In this document: positions 7,818 through 19,845 of the stretch, piece after piece | Layout of the letters: each line of letters opens with the position of its first letter | Numbering within the stretch: position 1 is the first letter of the stretch | Position numbers and translations under genes: made by a program | Notes under the pieces: generated by a model | The model's input: only the letters and a program-made list of their open reading frames with translations | Told to the model about the DNA's origin: nothing | The model's database searches: none | Source: Flavobacterium sp. HTF | Lineage (GTDB): Bacteria; Bacteroidota; Bacteroidia; Flavobacteriales; Flavobacteriaceae | Direction: 5' to 3' | Assembly: GCF_003105115.1 (NCBI RefSeq) | Contig: NZ_QETH01000011.1 | Span: 33,256 to 97,255, forward strand | Length of the DNA: 64,000 nucleotides

Positions 7818-8381
7818 ATGTTAGAAGCGAACAACCATAGCGAAAAATTATTGGTCAGTGAACTCAAAGGCGGCAACGAAAAAGCATTTCGTAGTCTTTT
7901 TGATTTATACTATCAGGACATCTATGGATACAGTATCAGTATTTTAAAATCAAAAGAAGCTGCTGAAGAAAATGTTCAGGATGTTTTTATGAAAGTGTGG
8001 ATGAACCGTGAAAGTTTAAATCTGGAACAATCCTTTAAAGCATATATTTTTACAATTGCCCGAAATCAGGCTTTTAATTTCTTAAACAAAGCGGCTAATG
8101 AACTGCTTCTCAAAGAAGAAATTTTTTATGAAAGTCAGAAATCTCATGAATATGGTGATTATTCGATACGCGAGGCCGATTGCAAAAAACTCCGTAAAGA
8201 AGCAATGAATCTGCTGCCTCCAAAACGGAAAGAAATTTTTAAAATGTCACGAAAGAAAGGCATGAGTTACGAAGAAATTAGTCAGGAACTCGGCATTTCC
8301 ATAAATACCGTCAGGAACCAAATGAGTAAAGCATTAGAATCGATGCGGGTCTTTTTTCAGGTTCATGATGAAATTATCTAA
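7818..8381 (+). CDS. ECF sigma factor (FecI-like), regulator of the alpha-glucan locus
   Basis: This 187-residue sigma-70 family protein contains only regions 2 and 4. Region 2 (about residues 20-90) includes DLYYQDIYGYSISIL, EAAEENVQDVFMKVWMN and FTIARNQAFNFL. Region 4 (about 130-180) has LPPKRKEIFKMSRKKGMSYE and a helix-turn-helix, EISQELGISINTVRNQMSKA. Together with the FecR-type anti-sigma factor and a SusC protein that carries an STN domain, it forms a trans-envelope signalling set that would switch on the downstream glycan genes when substrate is imported. Unusually, a strong terminator separates it from the anti-sigma gene. Confidence 0.93.
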   Translation: MLEANNHSEKLLVSELKGGNEKAFRSLFDLYYQDIYGYSISILKSKEAAEENVQDVFMKVWMNRESLNLEQSFKAYIFTIARNQAFNFLNKAANELLLKEEIFYESQKSHEYGDYSIREADCKKLRKEAMNLLPPKRKEIFKMSRKKGMSYEEISQELGISINTVRNQMSKALESMRVFFQVHDEII

Positions 8382-8408
8382 ACCACAAAAACCAAAATTA
8401 ACCATCAA

Positions 8409-8437
8409 AATCACTTCTTTCGGAGTGATTTTTTTTT
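8409..8437 (+). terminator. Rho-independent terminator between sigma and anti-sigma genes
   Basis: A 9-bp stem pairs 8409-8417 with 8422-8430 (AATCACTTC against GGAGTGATT, one G-T pair) around a TTTC loop and is followed by seven Ts. It lies 28 nt after the sigma-factor stop. The remainder of the roughly 300-bp gap before fecR contains an A/T-rich stretch and no convincing gene. Confidence 0.85.
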
Positions 8438-8678
8438 GTCTCATCCTGAGGAATGAAGGATCACACAAGCAAATCCTCAAAGAAGAATTAAAATTTTTCT
8501 GTTTTTTTTCAAAAAAAAACAAATTGAAAAACCTCAACAAAATCAGCACTTTAACCTGCATTTTTACATTTTACTGTAACTTCTAAATGTTAAAATTTAA
8601 AAAATTATAACGTTTGAGTAGTACTTACCTTCTCTTCAACTGTATTATATTCAGAACCCGACCTAAAAACAATTCGTA

Positions 8679-9860
8679 ATGAATTCAAATTCTGAAATAA
8701 AAAGCCTTTTACAAAAGTTTGTTTTGAACCAATGTACACCTGAAGAAACAAACGAAGTAATTGCGTATTACAAAAAAAATAAGCTGACGGAAGATTTTCC
8801 TTCTGTAGAAGATATTCAAAACCTTCTGACCGAAATGCCAAAAATGAGTCAGCAAAAAGCTGATGATATTTTCTTAAACATCATGCAGGCATCCAAGGAA
8901 AATGAAACAACAATTACGATTTCTCCTGAAAAATCAAATTTCAGAACATACATCTCGATTGCGGCTTCTATATTAATCTTGTTAGGAGTTGGATTTACCG
9001 CTTACAAACAGAATTTTTTTAATAAACCAGCTGAAACCAAATTTGATATTAAAAGTACCGATATCGTTTTGCAGTTAGAAAACGGAAATGTTCAGATTAT
9101 TTCTGAAGATCATTCTGTTCAGGTAAGAGATTCTAAAGGAAATATCGTTGGAAATCAAAACGGAAATAAACTGGTTTACGAAACTGATTCGGACACGGAA
9201 AAAATATCTTACAACACCCTTAAAATTCCGTACGGTAAAAAATTTGAACTGCAATTGTCTGATGGTACGCTTGTTCATCTGAATGCAGGAACGACTTTAA
9301 AATATCCTGTAAAATTTATTGCGGGAGAAAACAGACAGGTTTTTCTGGACGGAGAAGCTTTTTTTGATGTAGCCAAAGACAAAAAACATCCGTTTATCGT
9401 AAACGCTGACAATCTGAATGTCCGTGTTTTAGGAACTCATTTTAACGTTTCCAATTATCCTGAAGATGCTTCTACTGATGTTGTTTTGGTTGAAGGTTCG
9501 ATTGGAATGTACAATAGAAATGAAGATTTTGACCTTACTAAAAATACCATCCTGAAACCAGGCTTTAAAGGAAGTTTTCAAAAAGCAAATAGCCAGATTT
9601 CTACAAAACCTGTTCTTACAGATATTTATACTTCCTGGATAAATGGCGGTCTTACTTTTAGAAACATGACTTTCAAAAACATTATTACGAAACTGGAAAG
9701 ACGTTATAATGTGACAATTATAAACAAAAACGAAAAACTCGCAAACGAAAAATTCAATGCAAGTTTTAAAGAAGAATCCATAGAAAATGTGATGAGTTAT
9801 TTTAATGACATTCATGGCATTAACTACACCATAAAAAACAATCAAATACTAATTAAATAA
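8679..9860 (+). CDS. FecR-family anti-sigma factor
   Basis: This is an inner-membrane anti-sigma factor of 393 residues. The cytoplasmic N-terminal part (1-85) should bind the sigma factor. A single transmembrane helix (about 90-108, YISIAASILILLGVGFTAYK) is followed by a periplasmic FecR domain (about 180-275: YGKKFELQLSDGT, HLNAGTTLKYP, VFLDGEAFFDVAKDKKHPF, VRVLGTHFNV). The C-terminal DUF4974/STN-like module (about 315-393) includes LTFRNMTFKNIITKLERRYN. In this family the periplasmic part senses the STN domain of the partner outer-membrane transporter, encoded 128 bp downstream. Confidence 0.93.
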   Translation: MNSNSEIKSLLQKFVLNQCTPEETNEVIAYYKKNKLTEDFPSVEDIQNLLTEMPKMSQQKADDIFLNIMQASKENETTITISPEKSNFRTYISIAASILILLGVGFTAYKQNFFNKPAETKFDIKSTDIVLQLENGNVQIISEDHSVQVRDSKGNIVGNQNGNKLVYETDSDTEKISYNTLKIPYGKKFELQLSDGTLVHLNAGTTLKYPVKFIAGENRQVFLDGEAFFDVAKDKKHPFIVNADNLNVRVLGTHFNVSNYPEDASTDVVLVEGSIGMYNRNEDFDLTKNTILKPGFKGSFQKANSQISTKPVLTDIYTSWINGGLTFRNMTFKNIITKLERRYNVTIINKNEKLANEKFNASFKEESIENVMSYFNDIHGINYTIKNNQILIK

Positions 9861-9908
9861 CCACTAAAAATGAAAAAATATGAGAATAGAAAAGTACTAA
9901 AATAAAAA

Positions 9909-9939
9909 AATCGGAAAGAGCTGCGAACAATTTCCGATT
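9909..9939. other. Hairpin between fecR and susC
   Basis: AATCGGAAA at 9909-9917 pairs perfectly with TTTCCGATT at 9931-9939. There is no T-run on the forward strand, so it is not a classical terminator for fecR; in the reverse direction it would be followed by seven Ts. It lies about 50 nt before susC and could affect processing or stability of a fecR-susC transcript. No ECF promoter could be identified here with confidence. Confidence 0.5.
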
Positions 9940-9988
9940 AACTAAGTGATTGAATATAACGAATTAACTACAATCAATTAACAAAATT

Positions 9989-12900
9989 ATGAAAAAAAAA
10001 TCTAAGAATAATGGGTTTCTGTACTCATTGTTCCAAAATGACCTAAAATTGAAATTAACTACTCTCCTTATTTTGGTCGCCATGTTTAATATTCGCGGGA
10101 ATACTTATGCCCAAAAGACAAAAGTAACCTTAGAATTAAACAATTCAACAGTCGAAAAGGCTATTGAGACCATTGAACAAAAAACGGACTTCAGGTTTAT
10201 TTACAAACTGAATGACATCGACCTGGATCGAACGATTTCTATTTCTGTAAAAGACCAGTCAATACTTGTTGTTTTAGATAAACTTTTTAAAGGGACACCA
10301 ACTGAATTTAAAATAAGAGATACTCAGATCATCCTGAAAAAACCGGAACTCAAAACTGAGTTAATCCTATTTGAAAAACAAACGGTTTCCGGTATAATCA
10401 CCGACGAAAATGGTTTGCCATTGCCCGGGGCTTCTGTTCTTGAAGAAGGAACAAAAAACGGAATGGTAACAGATTTTGACGGAAAATATAAGATAACTGT
10501 TGAAAGCAGTGCTTCTGTAATTATTGTCTCTTTTGTTGGTTACAAAGAGAAAAAAGTAGTAGCTAATCAAAAAGTTATAAATATCCAGCTTATGCCTGAT
10601 GCTACAGACTTACAGGAAATTGTAGTTGTAGGATACGGTTCGACTATTAAAAAAGATGTTACGGGAGCTGTTTCTTCAATTGCTGCAAAAGACATGAATC
10701 AGGGTGCTATCGTGAACCCTTTGCAATTGATTGCAGGAAAGGCAGCGGGTGTAAACATTACTCAAATCGGTAGTGAACCGGGTTCAGGACCAAGTATTCG
10801 TATTAGGGGAATTGGTTCTTTGATTGGAGGAAATGACCCACTGGTTGTTGTAGATGGTATCCAGGGAAATATGGATTTATTAAATCAGGTGCCGCCAAGT
10901 GAGATAGAAAGTATCGATCTTTTAAAAGATGCTTCTGCTACTGCTGTTTACGGTTCCAGAGGAGCGCCGGGTGTACTTATTGTGACGACGAAGAAAAATA
11001 AGGCCGGAAAAACTACCATGGAATATATTGGTTCAACGTCATTAGATTTCATTCCGAAAAAACTGGATATGTTAAATGCTGATGAATGGTGGAAAACAGC
11101 TCAGACTTTAGGAACACCAGCTTCATCAAATCATGGTTCAGATACAGACTGGTATGGTCTTTTGACTCAGACCGGAATAACACAAACACATACTTTGTCG
11201 TTTGGTGGAGGAACAGATAAATTTAGTTACAGAGCCTCTTTAACAGCTATTTTACAAGAAGGGGTTGTCATTAACTCAAATAATAAAAAATACATTGGCC
11301 GTGTTCAGGCAACTCAAACAGCTCTTAATGATAAATTAAAACTGACTTTTAATCTAACTAATGGTATTATTAATGGGAATAATAGCATTGGAGACATCGG
11401 AACAGCTGCTTATATGTCTAATTTGATTACAAATGCTTATTTAATGAGGCCAACGGATCCTGTTTATAATCCGGATGGAAGTTATTTTACAGATCCTAAT
11501 GTATTTCAATATTTAAATCCGTATGCAGCTGCACAAACAGTTACGCATGAAAAACAGGAAGATAATTTATTTGGAAGCCTAAAGGCGGATCTTGATCTGG
11601 CTAAAGGATTAACGGCGAGCTGGTTTGGAAGCTGGAGAAAAACGAATGAAATGGTTGGTTATTATCTTCCTGCTGCGTCAACAAATGCCTATGCAATTGA
11701 TCAGAAAGGATATGCAAACATTAGAAATAAAAAACAAAATGAAAGATTGACTAATGCCAGTCTTAACTATAAAGCAACGTTCGGGATTCACAACATAAAT
11801 GCACTGGCATTATACGAATGGCAAAACCAAACCTATCAGGGAAATTATGCACAGGCAAAAGGCTTTATAAGTGATAAGACGACTTATAATTCAATGCAGC
11901 TTGGTGATTTGTCAAAAGTATCGCCGGGGGATATGGAATCTTATAAAAATGACAGGACATTAGTATCTTTTTTAGGACGCGTAAATTATTCTTTGCTTAA
12001 CCGATATTTATTTACAGGAAGTTTCAGACGTGATGGATCATCAGTATTTGGAGCCAATAACAAATGGGGTGATTTTCCTTCTGCTTCTGTAGCATGGCAA
12101 ATCAACAAGGAGTCCTTTATGAATCAAAATTTGTTTAATGAACTGAAATTACGTGCAGGATATGGTGTTACCGGAAATCAACAAGGCCTTTTGCCTCAAA
12201 ATTCTATTGCATTAGTTGGTAAACTGGGACTAACTTATTTTGGAGGTCAGCAAATTACGAATTACGGTCCAAAACAAAATGCCAATCCTGATTTGAGATG
12301 GGAAACCAAAAAACAAACCAATATCGGTCTTGACTTTGCACTTTTAGACAATCGATTAAGAGGAACGGTAGATGTGTATGATGCAAAAACAGATGATTTA
12401 TTATTAGATTATACACTATCACAACAGGGAAATGATTACAATTACATAAAAGCTAATGTTGGAAGTATTTCGAATAAAGGACTGGAAGTTTCTTTGGCGT
12501 ATGATGTGATCCGAACAGAAAACAGTACACTTACTTTAGGCGGGAATGTTTCATTTATGAAAAATGAAGTCCTTAATCTAAACGGAAGCTTTAATGGACA
12601 GGAACTAACTACAGCTTACGTAGGCTGGGGAACTGCAAACTCTTACCTCGTAAAAGGAAAACCGGTAGGTGCATTTTATATTCTACAATCTACAGGTGTA
12701 GACGTCAACGGAGCAGAAACAGTATTGGATCGTGACGGAAGCGGAGGCCCAATCAACCAAAATGCAGATAGCCCGGACCGTTATTACGCAGGTTCAGCCT
12801 TACCAACTTATACTTTTGCCTTTAATCCAAGCTACAGATACAAAAACTTTGATGTTTCTATGCTATGGAGAGGTTCGGGAGGAAATAAAATTTACAACGC

Positions 12901-13261
12901 ACTGGGGCAAAGATTAAGTATGCTGGAGAACGTTGGTAAATCAAATGTTTTGGCAAGCGCTGTTGATAAAGGAATTGTTACTTCTACATACGGTTCTGAT
13001 GCATGGTTAGAAGATGGTTCTTTCATCCGTTTAGACAATGTTACAGCTGGTTATAATTTCCGCTTTACGGATAAATATATTGATTCTATCCGACTTTCGC
13101 TTACAGGAAATAATTTACTACTGATTACTGACTATTCCGGTATGGATCCGGAACTGAATATTAGCGGAAGTGGTAATCCTGCTGACAACTTTGGTGGTGA
13201 CAAAGGAATTTATCCACGTACCAGAAGTATTGCATTTGGTTTAAGTGTAAAATTTAAATAG
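9989..13261 (+). CDS. susC: SusC/RagA-family TonB-dependent outer-membrane transporter with STN signalling domain
   Basis: The 1090-residue protein imports oligosaccharides across the outer membrane using TonB energy. Domains in order: a signal peptide with long basic start (about 1-42, ending TYAQ); an STN domain (about 45-115, with VEKAIETIEQKTDFRFIYKL) that contacts the FecR protein; a carboxypeptidase-regulatory-like beta-sandwich (about 131-210, VSGIITDENGLPLPGASV); a plug (about 215-340, including VVVGYGSTIKKDVTGAVSSI and the SIDLLKDASATAVYGSRG motif); then the 22-strand barrel. The susD gene follows after 7 bp. The STN domain marks it as a signal-transducing transporter, consistent with the ECF and FecR genes upstream. 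Confidence 0.96.
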   Translation: MKKKSKNNGFLYSLFQNDLKLKLTTLLILVAMFNIRGNTYAQKTKVTLELNNSTVEKAIETIEQKTDFRFIYKLNDIDLDRTISISVKDQSILVVLDKLFKGTPTEFKIRDTQIILKKPELKTELILFEKQTVSGIITDENGLPLPGASVLEEGTKNGMVTDFDGKYKITVESSASVIIVSFVGYKEKKVVANQKVINIQLMPDATDLQEIVVVGYGSTIKKDVTGAVSSIAAKDMNQGAIVNPLQLIAGKAAGVNITQIGSEPGSGPSIRIRGIGSLIGGNDPLVVVDGIQGNMDLLNQVPPSEIESIDLLKDASATAVYGSRGAPGVLIVTTKKNKAGKTTMEYIGSTSLDFIPKKLDMLNADEWWKTAQTLGTPASSNHGSDTDWYGLLTQTGITQTHTLSFGGGTDKFSYRASLTAILQEGVVINSNNKKYIGRVQATQTALNDKLKLTFNLTNGIINGNNSIGDIGTAAYMSNLITNAYLMRPTDPVYNPDGSYFTDPNVFQYLNPYAAAQTVTHEKQEDNLFGSLKADLDLAKGLTASWFGSWRKTNEMVGYYLPAASTNAYAIDQKGYANIRNKKQNERLTNASLNYKATFGIHNINALALYEWQNQTYQGNYAQAKGFISDKTTYNSMQLGDLSKVSPGDMESYKNDRTLVSFLGRVNYSLLNRYLFTGSFRRDGSSVFGANNKWGDFPSASVAWQINKESFMNQNLFNELKLRAGYGVTGNQQGLLPQNSIALVGKLGLTYFGGQQITNYGPKQNANPDLRWETKKQTNIGLDFALLDNRLRGTVDVYDAKTDDLLLDYTLSQQGNDYNYIKANVGSISNKGLEVSLAYDVIRTENSTLTLGGNVSFMKNEVLNLNGSFNGQELTTAYVGWGTANSYLVKGKPVGAFYILQSTGVDVNGAETVLDRDGSGGPINQNADSPDRYYAGSALPTYTFAFNPSYRYKNFDVSMLWRGSGGNKIYNALGQRLSMLENVGKSNVLASAVDKGIVTSTYGSDAWLEDGSFIRLDNVTAGYNFRFTDKYIDSIRLSLTGNNLLLITDYSGMDPELNISGSGNPADNFGGDKGIYPRTRSIAFGLSVKFK

Positions 13262-13268
13262 TTAAGAA

Positions 13269-14783
13269 ATGAAAATCAAAAATATATTGTTGGCAGGAAG
13301 TGTATGTTTCCTTGCCTTGTTTAGCTGCACCGATATTAGTGAAAATATATATGACCAATATCCTGCAGATGAATTTTATGCCACTCCCGAAGGAACCAAT
13401 AGTCTGCTTGCAGGTATTTATGCCCAGATTCCCGGAGAATTTACAAGAGATGGTTATGCTGGTGTTGGTTATGCCGGAGCAGATAATGGCTGGTATGACA
13501 TGAACTGCATGTCGTCTGATGAGCAGGTTATACCTCACAGAAATGATGGTAACTGGCAACAGGATTTTGCCCGTTTCCACAAACACGGCTGGCTGCCAAC
13601 CGAAGGTATTATCAATAATACATGGAACTGGTTATACAGATGTATTTTCAAAGCCAATTTATCAATACAATTACTGGAAAAAGCAAATGCAGATGCTTCA
13701 AAAATTGCAGAAGCTAAAGTATTGCGCTCTTTTTTCTACTACTTATTAATTGATGATTTTGGAGATGTTCCTTTTTTTACAGACAATAATACTCCTTCAG
13801 ATCAAATTCCACAGGCAAGTCGAAAAGAAGTATATAATTTTATTGTAAAAGAATTAAAAGAAAATGCAGAATTACTTTCTAACACCAAAGGTGGAGAATA
13901 TTACGGAAGATTCAACAAATGGGCTGCTTATACCTTACTGGCAAAAGTTTATCTGAATGCTGAAGTTTACACCGGTGAAGCAAAATGGACTGAGTGTCTG
14001 GCAGCATGTAATAAAGTAAGCGAAGGAGGATTTACACTTCATTCTGGTGCTGCTGATGCTGGCAGCCCTCTTGGAAATAAGTACTATGAGTTATTCGGAG
14101 ATGTTTCTCCTCAGGATGAGACTATTTTGTCTATTTATGCTACTGTAGATGTTTTATCGCGTAATGTTTATGCTGTAAGAAGTTTATATGGCCCTCATGG
14201 TATTACAGCTCTTCCATATAATGGCTGGAATGGTACTATTGTTCCTAAAGGGTTTTACCTGAAATATGCTGATAACGATATTCGTAAAAAACAGTTTTTA
14301 GCAGGAGAACAACCCGGAGGTATCAATTATACTTTAGATGTAGCCTCGATAGATCTTCCCGGAGCAGATCCGCAAGCCGGAGTTCGTAATATTAAATTTT
14401 ACCCGGCCGGTGCTAATACCGGAGGAGGAGCTTCTAATGATTTTCCAATTTACAGATATGCAGATGTAGTTTTAATGATGGCTGAATGTAATGTACGTTT
14501 AGGAAATTCAGGCGCTGCGAAATCCTTTATTGATTCAATCAGATTACGTGCAGGTTTAGACGCATTAGGTGCAAATCCAACTCTTGATGATATATACAAC
14601 GAAAGAGGATTTGAACTGAACTGGGAAGGACACAGAAGACAGGACATGATTCGTTTTAACAAATTCTTACTGGCAAACGAATTCAGAACTGAATCGGCTT
14701 CTTTCAGAAAATTATTTCCGATCCCAACAGCAGCCTTAAATGCTAACAAAGCACTAAAACAAAATCCGGGTTATCCACAATAA
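13269..14783 (+). CDS. susD: SusD/RagB-family glycan-binding outer-membrane lipoprotein
   Basis: The 504-residue surface lipoprotein caps the SusC channel and binds glycan. The lipobox is clear (LAGSVCFLALFSC, lipidated Cys20). The family's features follow: N-terminal helical repeats (EAKVLRSFFYYLLIDDFGDVPFF is the TPR-like helix with the usual LRxxxYxxLxxxFGDVP pattern), DEFYATPEG near the start, and the C-terminal RFxLxxEGxRRxDxIRF block, seen here as ERGFELNWEGHRRQDMIRF and then the FPIPTAALNAN ending. It lies 7 bp after susC and 8 bp before the next lipoprotein gene, so the three form a tight operon. Confidence 0.96.
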   Translation: MKIKNILLAGSVCFLALFSCTDISENIYDQYPADEFYATPEGTNSLLAGIYAQIPGEFTRDGYAGVGYAGADNGWYDMNCMSSDEQVIPHRNDGNWQQDFARFHKHGWLPTEGIINNTWNWLYRCIFKANLSIQLLEKANADASKIAEAKVLRSFFYYLLIDDFGDVPFFTDNNTPSDQIPQASRKEVYNFIVKELKENAELLSNTKGGEYYGRFNKWAAYTLLAKVYLNAEVYTGEAKWTECLAACNKVSEGGFTLHSGAADAGSPLGNKYYELFGDVSPQDETILSIYATVDVLSRNVYAVRSLYGPHGITALPYNGWNGTIVPKGFYLKYADNDIRKKQFLAGEQPGGINYTLDVASIDLPGADPQAGVRNIKFYPAGANTGGGASNDFPIYRYADVVLMMAECNVRLGNSGAAKSFIDSIRLRAGLDALGANPTLDDIYNERGFELNWEGHRRQDMIRFNKFLLANEFRTESASFRKLFPIPTAALNANKALKQNPGYPQ

Positions 14784-14791
14784 AAAGTATT

Positions 14792-15904
14792 ATGAAAAAG
14801 TATATAAATAAATTATTCGTATTAGGTAGTTTACTTTTTTTAGGGACATCCTGTGAAACGGAAAATGCCGAAGCAACGACCTTAAAAACAGTAACTTTTC
14901 CAGCCAATGTTGAAGTTTCTGCAAGCACATTAGTATTAACAGAAGATACACAAGATGATTCTGTAATACTGTTTTCATGGCCGGCAGTTAAATTTCCTGT
15001 GGGAGCACCCGTTAATTATACCCTACAGATTGATGTTATCGCTGACATTACAGGTCCTACAGCCTGGCAAAAATCTAAGAGAGTTGAAGTTGGTGAAGAT
15101 GTTTTAAGCAAAGCTCTACTAGGAAAGGATTTAAATAAAATAGCTGTAGACTTAGGTCTTTTGCCTAATTTAGCCGGGAAATTAGTTGTTCGTGTAGAAG
15201 CGTCTTTAGACCATAAAGTTTACTCAAACCCTATTACTCTTAACATAACTCCGTATGAAAGAAGTGTTGTTTTTGGTGATATATTTATGCCGGGTAGCTA
15301 TCAGGGCTGGAGTATAGAAACTGCCGCTGCCTTAACTGCTATACAAAAAGGAGTTTATCAGGGTTACATGACAGTTCCGGCTGGTCAGGGATTAGGATTT
15401 AAACTTAATAAAGAAAGAAACTGGGCACAATTCTATGGAGCCGGAGCAACAAACTCTGATTTAAAGGACATGAGCGATACTGATTTTGGACTTCCTGGAG
15501 AAGGTTCTTACCAAATCAAAGTAAACTTAAATACCTTAAAATGGACCGCTACACCGTATGCATGGGGAATTGTAGGACCGGCATCTGCAACAGCAGATCA
15601 AACAGCAGGAGATGCCAACTACGGCTGGAATCATTCTGTGCCAATGTCATATGATCATCAGGCCAAAACATGGAAAATTACCACTAATTTATTAGCAGGT
15701 GCTTTAAAATTCAGGCTGAATGATAATTGGACAGTCAATTACGGACCCGCAGATCCTTCAACCAATACGATCAATCTTGATAATGGAGGTGCTTATACTA
15801 TTGGTGAAGCAGGAACATATGAAGTAACTTTTACTATAAACGAAGTAGATCCGGCAACAACAGGTTATCCTGCTACTGCAACTTGTACTATCGTTAAAAA
15901 ATAA
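14792..15904 (+). CDS. susE: SusE/SusF-like starch-binding outer-membrane lipoprotein
   Basis: The 370-residue lipoprotein (lipobox LFLGTSC, Cys21) has the SusE/SusF layout. An N-terminal Ig-like SusE domain (about 30-155, with VTFPANVEVSASTLVLTED and the conserved FSWPAVKFPVGAPVNYTLQ stretch) is followed by two repeated beta-sandwich modules (about 160-258 and 260-368), each with aromatic residues suited to alpha-glucan binding (GSYQGWS, RNWAQFYGAG; ANYGWNHSVPM, DNWTVNYGPAD). It probably holds starch or maltooligosaccharides at the cell surface for the SusCD pair and the amylases. The order susC-susD-susE-GH13-GH97 supports an alpha-glucan substrate. Confidence 0.9.
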   Translation: MKKYINKLFVLGSLLFLGTSCETENAEATTLKTVTFPANVEVSASTLVLTEDTQDDSVILFSWPAVKFPVGAPVNYTLQIDVIADITGPTAWQKSKRVEVGEDVLSKALLGKDLNKIAVDLGLLPNLAGKLVVRVEASLDHKVYSNPITLNITPYERSVVFGDIFMPGSYQGWSIETAAALTAIQKGVYQGYMTVPAGQGLGFKLNKERNWAQFYGAGATNSDLKDMSDTDFGLPGEGSYQIKVNLNTLKWTATPYAWGIVGPASATADQTAGDANYGWNHSVPMSYDHQAKTWKITTNLLAGALKFRLNDNWTVNYGPADPSTNTINLDNGGAYTIGEAGTYEVTFTINEVDPATTGYPATATCTIVKK

Positions 15905-16008
15905 TCTAACATAGAAATATAGCTAGATTAGTTTGAGTGATACCTGCCTTTTTTGAGCGAAAGGCAGGCTATCTAAAACTCCTGGCTTATCAACCAAATT
16001 CAATACAT

Positions 16009-17388
16009 ATGAAATCAAATATAAATATCGTCTATACTTTAATACTTGCATTGGCATTTGTTTCGTGTAGTTCTTCGGATAATGATTCAACTCAGCCTTC
16101 TCCATATCAACAATATGGGGCTCCTTTCGACAAAATGCCAAATAAGGAAGATGCCATTATTTACCAGGTAAATATTCGCGCCTTTAGTCAGGCCGGAAAT
16201 TTAAAAGGAGTTCAGGACAGGCTTACTCAAATTCAGGAACTGGGGGCAAATGTTGTTTATTTAATGCCAATTTATCCAGTCGGAAAAGTAAAAGCTTCGG
16301 GTGAATTAGGTTCTCCGTATGCGGTTCAGGATTATAAGGCTGTAAACCCTGATTTTGGAACCTTACAGGATCTGCAGGTTTTGGTAGAAGAAGCACACAA
16401 AAAAAATATGGCTGTAGTTCTCGACTGGGTTGCCAACCATACTGCCTGGGATAATGCCTGGATTACCCAGCATCCGGACTGGTATCAAAAAAATGAAAAA
16501 GGGGAAATTATTATTCCGCCGGGAACCAACTATAATGATGTTGCACAATTGGATTTTAATAATGCTGAAATGAAAAATGCTATGATTGACGCTATGTCCT
16601 ACTGGGTATATACAGCAAACATAGATGGTTTCAGATGTGATTATGCCGATTTCGTAGGACCGGGTTTCTGGACTGATGCTATTACAAAATTAAGAAGCAT
16701 TAAAAAAACTCAAAAGATATTAATGTTGGCTGAAGGTTCTAAAGTAAGTCATTTTGTTGCTGGTTTTGACTATACATTTGGATTCAATTTTTTTAGTTCT
16801 CTGGAAAAAGTTTTCAAAGAAAATCTGTCTGCAACGACTTTGCAAAGTTCAAACGCTACTGAATATGCAAATAATTATAATACTGAAAACAAAGTAGTAA
16901 GATATACAACCAATCACGACGTAAACCTAACAGACGGAACGCCACTGGAACTTTTTGGAGGAAAAAAAGGATCTGTTGCCGCTTTTGTTGTAGCTGCCTA
17001 TTTAAAATCTGTTCCTATGATTTATAACGGACAGGAAATTGGCTATGCACAAAGACTTAATTATTTCTCAAGAACTCCTATTGACTGGTCAACTGCAGAT
17101 AATGAAATGCTGGCAGAATACAAAAAGATAATTGCTTTTAGAAATTCAAGTAATGCCATTAAAAAAGGAACTTTTACCGGATACAGCAGTGATGCGGTAA
17201 GCGCTTTTACAATGGAAAAAGATACCGAAAAAGTACTTGTCCTTTCAAACCTGACCAGTTCTTCAATAAAATATCTTGCTTCACCTGCCATAAAAGGAAC
17301 ATGGAAAGATGCTTTTACGGGAGCATCGGTAACTGTTGGCACCGAAATAAGCCTTTTGCCTTTTCAATATTTAATATTGAAAAATTAA
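16009..17388 (+). CDS. Lipoprotein alpha-amylase family enzyme (GH13)
   Basis: I start this gene at 16009, where a lipobox signal begins (MKSNINIVYTLILALAFVSC, Cys20); the in-frame start at 15937 only adds an implausible extension. The (beta/alpha)8 GH13 domain carries the family signatures in order: DWVANHT (region I), the nucleophile Asp211 in DGFRCDYAD, the acid/base Glu242 in LMLAEGSK and the transition-state Asp304 in TTNHDVN. The protein is 459 residues long and ends soon after a short C-domain. As a SusG-like surface lipoprotein it would cut alpha-1,4-glucans before import. It is related to the catalytic domain of the amylase at 19846. Confidence 0.94.
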   Translation: MKSNINIVYTLILALAFVSCSSSDNDSTQPSPYQQYGAPFDKMPNKEDAIIYQVNIRAFSQAGNLKGVQDRLTQIQELGANVVYLMPIYPVGKVKASGELGSPYAVQDYKAVNPDFGTLQDLQVLVEEAHKKNMAVVLDWVANHTAWDNAWITQHPDWYQKNEKGEIIIPPGTNYNDVAQLDFNNAEMKNAMIDAMSYWVYTANIDGFRCDYADFVGPGFWTDAITKLRSIKKTQKILMLAEGSKVSHFVAGFDYTFGFNFFSSLEKVFKENLSATTLQSSNATEYANNYNTENKVVRYTTNHDVNLTDGTPLELFGGKKGSVAAFVVAAYLKSVPMIYNGQEIGYAQRLNYFSRTPIDWSTADNEMLAEYKKIIAFRNSSNAIKKGTFTGYSSDAVSAFTMEKDTEKVLVLSNLTSSSIKYLASPAIKGTWKDAFTGASVTVGTEISLLPFQYLILKN

Positions 17389-17413
17389 TACGTACGCAAT
17401 TTTAATCAATTAG

Positions 17414-19612
<2,199 letters not shown>

Positions 19613-19626
19613 ATTACTAAATTTTT

Positions 19627-19697
19627 GCCACGAATTTCACGAATTCACGAATTAAGGTCACAGATTAAAATTTGTGCTAATTCGTGAAATTCGTGGC
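19627..19697. repeat. Interspersed GCCACGAATT palindrome, copy 1
   Basis: Perfect 19-bp arms at 19627-19645 (starting GCCACGAATTTCACG) and 19679-19697. It is the best-preserved of four copies of the same GCCACGAAT / ATTCGTGGC element in the window (others near 23016, 27168 and 59087). It lies between the GH97 and second GH13 genes, about 15 bp after a stop codon. Confidence 0.85.
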
Positions 19698-19845
19698 GAA
19701 AACTATTGTCCAAATTCAAGGGCAACAATTAAAAAACTTTACTATTTGAACACTATTAACCACAAAATGTTTGTCAAATTTAAAAACAATGCGAGTGAGA
19801 ATGAATTTTAGTTAAGAATGCTGACAAGCATAAAAAACTACTATT

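Noticed and set aside
8365..8586. Short open frames on both strands in the gap between the sigma and anti-sigma genes
   Set aside because: They run through the terminator hairpin and A/T runs, have no family-like sequence and no start context. I treat the gap as non-coding.
9870..9905. A possible 11-residue peptide (MKKYENRKVLK) between fecR and susC
   Set aside because: It is too short to support without conservation data; A-rich sequence makes such frames common here.
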